DNA of 64,000 bases from positions 1,488,001 to 1,552,000 of the forward strand of contig CM074141.1 in NCBI GenBank assembly GCA_037178625.1, in the 5' to 3' direction. The notes beneath the pieces were generated by a model, which was not told the DNA's origin, ran no database searches, and was given only the letters and a program-made list of their open reading frames with translations. Every line of letters begins with the position of its first letter. Within the stretch, counting starts at the first letter, position 1. The DNA comes from Skeletonema tropicum. Lineage: Eukaryota; Bacillariophyta; Thalassiosirophyceae; Thalassiosirales; Thalassiosiraceae. This document shows positions 1 to 9,282 of this stretch, one piece after another. The translations under genes were made by a program, and so were the position numbers.

Positions 1-722
1 TTAACATCGTATTTATTTATTTATCTATGATGCAGAGTTTTGGATGTGCTATCCTGGCACAGGCGCTTGTATTCGTTGCGATATCATTTGTGGACTACGA
101 TGGCTTGAAAGCAGTAGGTCTTGGAATCGTCCCTTTGCTTCATTCTCAATGCTTGTGCCTTTTTTAGTGGTATGGATAACAAGCATGGAGTTCCTCGTAA
201 TTCAATACTCTTCTGTTGACGTATCATGTATACTACTTTGCTTTAGGTTGATAAGCAGATTTGTTTTATGTTGTAACCTCTAAGTGAAAGTATCTTGTTC
301 TTTCCTGACATCCGCTAGAATGAGAAACGGATCTCTGTGACGGGTTCTTTTCTCAATATCCCTTACTGATCGTCTGCTAGCTATATATCATTGTCAATGT
401 TATCAACTGACCTGAATCTAAGGAAACGGTAAACCATTGGTCTTGGAGGTAAGCCTCATTACGATAAATATATTTTTTATATTACTGATCCCTAGTAGCT
501 TATTGAAAACGGACGGTTTGAAGGGATGCAACTTCCCTTGACTCTTTCATAATCAAAACAGAGCTCAAACAGTGGCAGTGGCAAATTGATGGCCATCTGC
601 TCTGCCACATGATGCATGTAACGTAACACACACACGTAATTGAAGCTCAAATTTCTGTTCAGTCCCTTCCTCACCTCAAAATACAAGAGGAGGCTCCAAC
701 ATCAACTTTCTAGTGCGATTCC
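1..722. other. No gene recognised
   Basis: Only short, uncompositional open frames occur here, such as a 79-codon frame at 44-283 with no family features. The right part is the 3' flank of the leftward HCF136 gene. Confidence 0.5.
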
Positions 723-1930
723 TTAGCCTTCATACTTCAGCAATAATCCATTGCTTCCAAGAGCCCATCCTCCACTCTCCATGAACTTGACATTGTAAAG
801 ATTTCCTGGGATGTCATTCGCACTCTTATCGAATGAGAAAGTCTTTCCATTATCCTTACTAACAAACATGGTGTTGGAACCTCCCACGGCCCAAACCTCA
901 TCCTCCGTCCTCCATGCCACATCAGTGATACCATATCCACCAGTCTTAATGTTAGCCTCCGTGAATGGGAACTCCTCACTAGAAAGATCTACCGAACTAT
1001 CTGTGATCAAAAGTTTTCCACCATTAAGTGTCATCCAAAGTCCATTCTTAATATCTCCACGGACAAATCCCATGTTCTGAATACGACGAGGTGTCCCACG
1101 GTTGTGTGGGATCCAAAAGTCCTGACCAGGCTCCCAAGTCAAGAAGAAGTTACCACGACTCGACACAGCGAGGTAGGCTCCCTTGGAATCACGCTGTTCA
1201 TTCACAATTGATCCGGTAAAGTACGAGGCACCACTCACACCCGAGGAAGAAATACGATTAAGTGTGGCATCGATCGTTTCCTTCACCTGTGCCTTCCAGT
1301 TCCGACCGGCATTTTCGGTAGTGTACACAGCACCACTGCTGGTGATCATTTCCGCCGCGTTGGGTCCGGTAGCCAAGATTCCGGTGGGTTCACCGGGCAA
1401 CTTGGGTGATAGGGGGATACGTTCCCAACTCTTCCCTCCATCCTTGGTATGGAGGAGCAATGTGGGCTTACCTAGAACCCATCCCTCACCATTGTCAAAA
1501 CTTACAGTTTGGAACCGATACGTAATTTCCTCTTCGGCATCCAAGTTGGAAAAGGAGCGAGGTTCCCAAGTCAACCCTCCGTCATTCGTCTCGGCAAATG
1601 ATCCACGTGCTCCGACAATGTACCCATGTGTAGGTGAATCAAAGTCAATATCATATACAGTGTCCTCGAAAGGGGACTTTGATCTGACGCCATTGCTTCG
1701 AGGCAGCGGCATTCACGACAAGAGGGGCGCCAAAGGTAGTGGATGTGGCGAGGGCAGTGGCGGCTACTCCGGTGGCGGATTTGGTAACGAAGGAACGACG
1801 ATCTTCCTCGCTGGTGGATGCTGACATTGAGAGAGCACAGGTTGGTGGTGCGCATGCCAGTGCTGCTGGGAGCAAAGGCGGAAACGTTGGATGCCGCGAG
1901 GAAGAGGGCTGCTGCTGAGAAGAGCTTCAT
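723..1930 (-). CDS. HCF136: Photosystem II stability/assembly factor HCF136 (Ycf48-like), two apparent frameshifts
   Basis: Thylakoid-lumen assembly factor; in plants and cyanobacteria this family binds precursor D1 early in photosystem II assembly. The 329-residue body (723-1712) shows the repeated propeller pattern T-x-D-G-G-x-T-W / S-x-D-x-G-K-x-F of BNR-like blades. The N-terminus is spread over three frames: a signal peptide ending S-A-F-A-P from 1930, then a twin-arginine stretch (R-R-S-F with a hydrophobic run ending N-A-A-A) typical of lumen targeting, then the mature protein. The frame changes lie near 1840 and near 1668, each fitting one extra base; no GT-AG intron explains them. 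The rest is undamaged. Divergent from the thioredoxin-like gene across 366 bp. Either residual sequencing indels or a decayed allele; the assignment itself is firm. Confidence 0.9.
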
Positions 1931-2296
1931 GGTGATTGTTGTGTCTTATATAACGTGAGTGTATTATGATTAGCTTTATAGGCGAGACACCATGGAGGCA
2001 GTGCAGTGATTGATTGCATCAGCAGATGCGGCCAACTCATCTCTTGAAGGCAACACTTCACAAACGCTCACAACTCCCACAAAAACGCAAGTACGTGTTT
2101 CGAAGTCGAGTCAAAGATAGATTTAGATTGTTGCTCATTCCCTCTTCTCCTACATACTATGAAGCTTGTGTTCTACGTTCTCCTGTTGAATTCAAGGTTG
2201 ACATCATGCCATTATTTCGACAAATACCATTCCGTCCACGCCCTTGTGAAAGAAACCACGAAGACAAAAGTATCTATCAAACATTCTTCATGAGCA
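1931..2296. promoter_or_regulatory. Shared intergenic region between divergent HCF136 and thioredoxin-like genes
   Basis: Head-to-head starts at 1930 (-) and 2297 (+) leave 366 bp that must carry both promoters. No TATA box or operator is convincing; the role is inferred from gene layout only. Confidence 0.35.
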
Positions 2297-2860
2297 ATGA
2301 TGGTCTTGTTCTTTTTTTCAACTGTTTGGATTTGCTGCTGCATTCTGGTGGTGCAAGGTAGGAAATCGACTCAAAACTGTGAGAGCATCAGCAGCATCAT
2401 CCCGATCCATCAACGTCGTACTGCTTTCCTACACAAGATATCATCATCTTCAGTAAAGCATTCGTCAACATCTACAACAACACCCGGACCCAATCTACTT
2501 TTCAGCATCAGAGGAGGAGACATACAACAAATTACATCACTACCACAAGTCCAAGAGATCATTCAAAATGCATCAACCACAAATCAATTAGTTGTACTAG
2601 ATTTCACATCCAACAACTGCCCACCATGCGAAATGATTGCTCCAATATATCATGACCTTTCAGAACTACAAGAGTTTGAGAGAAGGGTCATCTTCTTGAG
2701 GGTGAATGTTAGTGATCATCCGGATGTTGCATCGTATTATGGAGTGGATGGCTGGCCAACTTTTCAGTTGTTTCGAAATGAACGTTTAGTAGATAGTATT
2801 GTTGGTGGGCAGGCTGCCAAGGCTGGATTGTATTCTCTTGTGGCAAGATATGCTCAGTAG
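2297..2860 (+). CDS. Thioredoxin-like protein with CPPC active site and signal peptide
   Basis: A 187-residue protein. Residues 1-21 form a hydrophobic signal peptide, followed by a Ser/Thr-rich linker to about residue 70 and a thioredoxin fold (about 72-187). The active site is N-C-P-P-C-E instead of the usual W-C-G-P-C, and the cis-proline loop G-W-P-T is present after V-D-G. The thioredoxin body ends V-A-R-Y-A-Q as usual. The leader suggests the secretory route or the plastid, but no clear A-F motif is seen, so location is open. The start is the first of two adjacent ATGs. C-P-P-C makes dithiol-disulfide exchange likely, with a redox potential that cannot be read from sequence. Confidence 0.85.
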   Translation: MMVLFFFSTVWICCCILVVQGRKSTQNCESISSIIPIHQRRTAFLHKISSSSVKHSSTSTTTPGPNLLFSIRGGDIQQITSLPQVQEIIQNASTTNQLVVLDFTSNNCPPCEMIAPIYHDLSELQEFERRVIFLRVNVSDHPDVASYYGVDGWPTFQLFRNERLVDSIVGGQAAKAGLYSLVARYAQ

Positions 2861-3177
2861 ATGGAACACAATTGATGTTGCTACGAAGTGGGAGAAGTGT
2901 TTGTTGATAGTACGATACCTACGTTCATACAACATGTGCCTTTCAAGAGAGAAAATGAAGGCATTATACATGAACACGTGCAAAAAAGCCGTAAGAGTAC
3001 AATTTAATTACGATGTGGTCCAACGCAATCAAATCGTTCTTTGTATGTCGTGGTTATTGTTCTTGAGTTCATGGCACTGCGAGCAAGCAACCCTCAAGCA
3101 ACGCTTATTACAATTATTATTGATGAGCAAGCTTCAAGAGAAAGGAAGAGAAAATCCTTTTCTCAAGGAGTCCCAAA

Positions 3178-3713
3178 CAGGGATTTGCACCCGAGGGAAA
3201 ATCCCGTCGGGTATGGGTACGGGTATGGGTATCCCTGGAAAAGGGGCATCGGGTATGGGTATCGGGTATATACCCGATACCCGAGTCAAAATACTCGGGT
3301 ATCGGGTATTGGGTATGGGTATATGTTTTAGCGACCATGGTACTAATTCCTACCAATTTTAGCGAAATTGTTGGGTACTTAGAGAAAAATTTTGGTGACT
3401 CATTTCGCCAACGCTCGAAACTCGAAAGGAGGCTTTTTGAATTTGGAACTTGAGATAAAATCTTTCCGAAATCGGGGCAGCTCGCCCGATTTGAAGAAAT
3501 ATTGGATCTTTTACGTGCAAAATCGAAGTACTTTGGTCTGAAATGCCCCCTAAACCGACCTTTTTCCACACGAAAATCACGAAATAGGTATCGGGTACCG
3601 GGTAATACCCGAGGCGGGACTTTTTGCGGGTATCGGGTATCGGGTATTTACCCGTACCCGAGCCAAAAACCTCGGGTATCGGGTATGGGTGCGAACTCGG
3701 GTGCAAAACCCTG
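3178..3713. mobile_element. hAT-type MITE, 536 bp, with 8-bp target duplication
   Basis: Terminal inverted repeats CAGGGATTTGCACCCGAG (left) and its complement with one mismatch (right) start with CAGGG as in hAT elements. The element is flanked on both sides by the identical octamer GTCCCAAA (3170-3177 and 3714-3721). Inside both ends are many copies of GGGTAT/CGGGTAT in both orientations (about 3206-3330 and 3588-3690), the usual position of hAT transposase-binding subterminal repeats. No transposase frame is present, so it is non-autonomous. Confidence 0.9.
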
Positions 3714-3950
3714 GTCCCAAACCATACTCACCTTCTCCACAAAAGAGAACCCCAAATCATGCGAAACATCACAACCAGAACTCAAATTGCTCTCCATGTT
3801 CTGCTTCTACACCTCTTGCATGATATGTCTCCTTTTGCTGTTGATACCCGCATAAAATATTCTTCCAGACAACTCACCAAAAGAACAACCCAGATCGACG
3901 AAATTAACAACAAATAAACAACAAAATGTCTACTCCTAAACAATTCTCTC

Positions 3951-4999
3951 ATGTTGACATCCATCCACACGCTCCTCGAAAGACGCGAGTGGAACCGAGC
4001 CTTAGAACTTCTCATTGCTGATCCATCAGTTTCTACGACGATTGGGTCAACTTACGAAGCTCTACCTCTCCTTGTAGCAGTCATGAACAAACCGCCCCTA
4101 AATCTCGTACAGTCTCTCATTGCCGCGAACCCTGAAGCAGTAGCGACCAGGAATGCCTATGGAATGATACCGCTACGCACAGCTATACGCAGCCAAGCAT
4201 CCACGGAGGTTATTGATGCTATCATTCGAGCTGAGCCCAGTGTTGTCAAATCGTTTGGAGTCAGCGGTAAAACCGTTCTTCATCTGGCATGCTTGTACAG
4301 CCTTGACTTTGATTTGTTTCATGAGCTCTTACAATTGTGGCCTGATGCGACAAAGTGGAAAGATCGCGATGGTTGGCATCCACTTCATTTGGCCTGTCTC
4401 TGCCAATGTCCGTCTACGATTGCATCTACAGTTCTCAATGCCTACCCAGAGGCTGCAGCCATTGCAGATACGGAAGAAGAGCAATTCCCTCTTCATATCG
4501 CGGCTTTACATGGTGCGAACGGTACACTCCTTCAAAGGTTGTATAATTGCTACCCAGATGCCATCAAGGCGAGAACTAAGACATACGGATGGCTCCCTCT
4601 TCACTTGGCTTGTCATAAAGATGCTACTCCTGGAGCAGTTCGGGTTTTGTTAGAATACTATCCAGAGGCTGCAAAGATAGGAGGGAAAAAGTGCGGCTCT
4701 CTTCCGCTTCACATTGCTAGTACAAATGGATGTGATGCCGAGATCCTTAAGATGTTGTTTGAAGCATATCCAGATGCCTTGGAGAAGAGGAACTCTGTAG
4801 GAGAAACCCCATTGGAATGCGGCGCTGGTCATGTGAGTTTGACTCTGCCTACACTAACTTCTTCTTTGTTATTTCTTAGTCAGTATTCCTCACACATTCA
4901 CTTTTCGTTCTTCTTGTGATAAAGGGCACAAGCCAAAAGAGTCTAACTGCAATGACTGATGGAGTCGAAGAACCAGCACCACTTACTCACGCACAATAA
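3951..4999 (+). CDS. Ankyrin-repeat protein, two exons
   Basis: Exon 1 (3951-4832) encodes about seven diatom-type ankyrin repeats, seen as recurring L-P-L-H-x-A plus a Y-P-x-A turn (for example W-L-P-L-H-L-A and S-L-P-L-H-I-A). A GTGAGT donor at 4833 and an AG at 4923-4924 define a 92-bp phase-0 intron; exon 2 (4925-4999) adds 24 residues and a stop. Without splicing the frame would run into an uncharacteristic Leu/Ser tail. The start is the first in-frame ATG; another ATG at 3926 is in a different frame. Likely a protein-binding scaffold; no other domain is visible, so the partner is unknown. Confidence 0.85.
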
Positions 5000-5526
5000 C
5001 TGCTGGGATCAAGTATGAAGTAGAAGATACTCTTGAGATGTTTAGCTTGACGCTATAAGTATGATGATGATGCTTTAGATATGAGTGCATGCGAATATTG
5101 CCGGGAAACTAAACTACACATTAATTACAGTTATGTAAGAAGAAATTGTTAGGTTATGCGGATTTTCTTTGTTTGAGGTGATGCTCGGGAGAGGGCTGCG
5201 CTTGCGATAGGCATCTACGAGGGTACTAACATGCAACAACAACTTCTTGCAACGCCATGTTCCGTGCCATTGTACAGAATTATGTGGCAGCAAGTTTTAG
5301 TACCGCTCGACGGTAGCTCTTTCCCGTAGGTGAACGGACAAGAACGGAAAACAAGTTCTAATCAAGTCCCTCAATCAAGCTAGAGTCGAGCACATCACTT
5401 ATTGCAAACACCAAGAACAAAAGCAGTTCTTGTTTTCTTGTTTGGTCTACGATACGTCACGATCGATCTCAAATCTATCTATTTATCAACGCTGAAGCTA
5501 GTTTGTCTCTTAAACCTCTGATAACA
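5000..5526. other. Intergenic, no gene seen
   Basis: 3' flank of the ankyrin gene and presumed promoter of the next gene. No coding pattern or repeat recognised. Confidence 0.5.
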
Positions 5527-6785
5527 ATGTTGGGAGTACGAAGCAGCAGACTCTCGAGGAGAGGAAAGCCCGATGCCAGCAACCCCAAGGTGAAAAATGT
5601 CATGTTCTATTCCGCAAGTGATGGCTACAATTTGTCCCCTACCTCAACTACATCATGTGAAACATCCTTAGAGTCGTCCACCTATATGGAGGATCAACCT
5701 TTCGATTGCATCGAGCTTTCTCCTAGCGTAAGCCTCGAATCTACGTCATCAAGTCAATCAAAATTGATGCAAGAATCTGTACTGAAAACTAACAAGTATT
5801 GTGGTAGTGCATACGTGAAAGCACGCAAGCAGCGTCAAGAGATCAAAGATGTATCAATAAAGTATGACGATCCTCCACTTGAAGCACGCAAGCAGCGTCA
5901 AGAGATCAAAGATGTATCAATACAGTATGACGATCCTCCTCTTGACCATCTTCTCTTGCTTGGACCGAAAGTGGAGTCAGGTTCGCCCAGTTTTCAATCC
6001 AAGTTAGGTAAAAGAAGGCGACGCTAATAATCAAGCAACGACACAGTGCAGATGAAGAAGTCAGTCCCTTTGGTGGTGAATCATCAGCCTCCGCTACCTC
6101 TTACAATCCACAATTGCCTACACCATCTCCATGGCCACAGTCCAATTGGAAGACAGGATCTGTCAACACCAATGCAACACAAACGACAAAACTTCCTGCT
6201 ACTGGTCCTTCACTGTCTATCCGAGATTCGATCGCTAACAGCATCAAGGCTAAGTCAGCTGAAGTAACACCTGTGAGTAATACCCATTCAGCACGAGAGA
6301 GAAAAGACAGACACATCGATCAGGTCAAGGCAATGGCACGTATTCGCAAGGAACAAAATGACAAGACAAACCACCAACAGAATGATCCTGATGTCACACC
6401 CAAGTCAAAGTCTTCAAACTCCTTCAAAGACTTTGTAGATCATCTACTCACAGTAAATGCCTCCAATCAACTCTGTCGCACACCCACACCTACACAAACA
6501 TTGCCACCTGCTTCCAACACGAAAAAGGTCTCTTGGAAAGGTGGTGATCCAAACCTACCCAAGCCAATCTTACGACGTCGTTCCAATTCTCCGACAAGGT
6601 CCAACTTACCCAAGCCAGTATTGAAGCGTGGACAACATCATTTTACACAACGCTTTTCTTCGAGTCCCATATCCACTCCAACTGCTCCATTTGACTTTGA
6701 CGACTTTATTTCTTCTCCTGGAGGTTGGAAATCTGTGTTCTTGTGTGGTGGCGCACCTATGAAGAAAGTATACGACAGTCCTTGA
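5527..6785 (+). CDS. Unknown Ser/Pro/Lys-rich protein, two exons
   Basis: I do not recognise a family. Exon 1 (5527-6007) begins M-L-G-V-R-S-S-R and holds a perfect-length 21-residue tandem duplication (A-R-K-Q-R-Q-E-I-K-D-V-S-I pattern). It then runs to a stop at 6025 unless spliced. A GT at 6008 and AG at 6050-6051 remove 44 bp and join in frame to a 244-codon exon ending at 6785. That exon has basic, proline-rich repeats (N-L-P-K-P-I-L-R-R / N-L-P-K-P-V-L-K-R) and ends with a hydrophobic-aromatic C-terminus. The intron is very short, so a frameshift is the alternative. Probably an intrinsically disordered protein; start chosen as the first ATG, because 5503 is TTG. Confidence 0.55.
5821..5946 (+). 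repeat. 63-bp tandem duplication inside a coding exon
   Basis: Two nearly identical 63-bp units (5821-5883, 5884-5946) encode 21 residues each and keep the frame, differing at only a few bases. A recent in-frame duplication. Confidence 0.85.
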
Positions 6786-7101
6786 AGTGAAATGAACTGA
6801 TTGGCTTCGACGTAATGTAAAGACTTTTTGTTTGGGATTAGTTAACATCATGAAGCAACATGTAATAAAAAATAGCTTCTTCTCAACCTTTGATATCCAG
6901 TCTGTATTCTTCAGTTATTTCCATTTGTTATTTTATGAAGCGCAGACAACACTCTTCTATATAAATATGTTGCCCCGATAACATCATTTCCACACGTACG
7001 TTTCGATTGTTTTCAGCACATGTGTCAATTTGTATTGCCCATATCTCTGTCTTTTTTTTCACATACGACAATAATTGTTGATGATGTTGTTGATATGGTA
7101 T

Positions 7102-7945
7102 TTAATTCGCCTCATCCAAATAATCCTGAATCTGTTCCGGCGTCAACAACCTAAAAACCCCATCACTCTTACTCACCACCCCCACCTCAATATTCTTCCC
7201 ATTCATCTCCCCCTCAAATCCCTCCCTCAACGTCAACAGCGCCGTATGAATCGCATCCTCCAACTCCATATCCTCCTGATACCTCTTCTCCAAAAAGTTC
7301 TTGGCATTCACATAATTCTTCCCAATGGCAGTAGCCTTCCAACCAAAGTAGGCACCGGAGGGGTCTACTTGGAACAGGCGGGGTGAGCCGTCCGAATCGA
7401 TTCCGGCGACGAGGAGGGAGACGCCAAAGGGACGTACTCCGCCCGATTGAGTGTATTCTTGCATTACCGAGGCGGTGGATTTGACTAGTTGGCCGACTGG
7501 TTTGGTCTCGTTGTATTCGCGGTAGTAGGCTTGGGCTGATTTTCGTGCCTTGCGTACTGTGTGTTTGTTATATTGGACAAAGTGATATTGATAGTATTGA
7601 GTATATTGTAGCGTCATTCGAAATCAACACTGATATATATATGTATGTTTTCATCAAACACAATTCATAATCATAGTCAAACTCACCTAAAACACGATAA
7701 TCCGGTCCAACACCCGAATACACAAATCCACTCCCCTTCGTCACCCTCTCCACCTTTTGCACCCCCTCCCCCTCCACCAAACTACTTGAAAACTTTTTAT
7801 CAGTCGCAATCACCACACCGTCCGAGGCGGCAATGCCCAGTGCGGTCCGGCCGTTGGCTACGGCGTTGAGTGCATATTCGATTTGGAGGAGCTTTCCTGT
7901 TCGGGAGAAGGTTGTTAGGGAGAAGGAGTAGGCGGAGTCTCCCAT
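7102..7945 (-). CDS. PSMA2: 20S proteasome subunit alpha type-2
   Basis: Exon 1 (7945-7687) encodes [14 protein letters not shown] with the alpha-subunit signature ([12 protein letters not shown]) and the K-x-x-x-x-L core. A GTGAGT donor at 7686 and an AG at 7557-7558 remove a 130-bp intron in mid-codon. Exon 2 (7556-7102) continues with R-K-A-R-K-S-A-Q and the conserved [13 protein letters not shown] segment, ending near D-Y-L-D-E-A-N. The spliced length is 237 residues, close to the usual 234. It forms part of the alpha ring of the core proteasome; alpha subunits are non-catalytic. Identification is secure. Confidence 0.95.
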
Positions 7946-9282
7946 TGTAGTAGTGTTATTATTGTGTTGTTAGAAGTGTATGTAGTTACTTTAGTAGAGT
8001 AGCTGTGAAATTGGCATGGAGGTTTTGTGATATTTGGTTTTTGGATTTGGATCGAAGCATCTCGAAGGTGATGAGGGGTGAACACTTGATATGTCAGCTT
8101 CCTGCTGAGGGTAATTGAAATTGTTTTCATAATGCGATGACGGCATGTGAAATCTGACAAAGATAGTAAATGTTTTCGAGATTTATGCTCGGGATACATT
8201 GTACAGAGAGGGAGAGGATAGGTCCGTCCCGAGCCGGGACGACCGGGACGGGACGGGATATTTTCGGCTGGATCTTCCGTGTCCCCATCTCCCCCCGGAT
8301 TTTTTTATTGTATTGTACTTCGTCTCACAACTTCTTCTTAATGAAGACAGCACAAAAGAGGCAGTGAACTAACAGGTGAGCTACGATTAAATGGCTACAT
8401 TACTAGAGTGGCGAACCTTAGCAGGAACTTGCCAGGTGGTGGTGAGGGATATTTTCGGCTGGATCTTCCGTGTCCCCATCTCCCCCCGATCAGGCAGGGT
8501 GTCCCAAGGTGATCCGGGATTTTTTACTTCGTCTCACAACTTCTTCTATCTGAGGGGTTGTTGCATCACATCGACACGATATGTATATAATCTGAATCCT
8601 TTCCTTCTCTGCTCTCATACTTGACTTTGATGCGCAGCAAACAAATTCTAAGCCAACGCTGGATGCGCTGGACACATAATGATCTGGCCCAGTGTCTATG
8701 TGAAGCTGGCAACAAGCCCAAATTGCACCCCATCGAGTAACCTACAATGCTGCCGCATCGATGGTACATACCCAGTTCGCACGAGTATAATATAATCAAT
8801 CATAGTGGGCTACTTGAAGCTGATCTTGCGCATATCGACGCCATTAGAAGATACGGTATGGTAATCATCCAAATTCGACTTCATCAGCCACTTTCGAGGT
8901 CGTAGCACTGGTCCTTCGCGAGAGAAAGCGATGAGCAGCTGCAATCACATTCTATGCCATCGAGGCCAACTTTTGGCCATAAGACCTGTTTGTTGCTCTT
9001 ATTGACAGTGTTAGACCCCATTGCTCCATGTGAATGTACGGGGAATATGCCGGATTATCCGTTCCGTCGGACCCCGTCCCGACCGGATCCCGGATATTCT
9101 AGCAAAAACTTGGTAGATTGGTAAACGTAGGAACTCGTACCGAAACGGTACCCAAAGTGGCGCCAACGATCATCGAGCCATCAGCCCAACATCATGCATA
9201 AAAAGTACATCACCACCATGGGATTTCCGCCCGTCACCATATCGCATCATAATAGTGGAGATCCTTTGTTTACATCAAGACA
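7946..9282. other. Gene-free region with decayed GGGAC-rich repeats
   Basis: Two direct-repeat copies of a block containing GGGATATTTTCGGCTGGATC lie at about 8256-8345 and 8448-8550. A GGGAC-rich cluster stands at 8220-8260 and a loosely inverted counterpart at 9045-9105. This looks like a mobile-element relic, but no clean terminal repeats or target duplication could be fixed. Confidence 0.4.

Noticed and set aside
3206..3690. GGGTAT repeats as internal telomere sequence
   Set aside because: They are irregular, in both orientations, and confined inside a hAT element with terminal repeats and target duplication.
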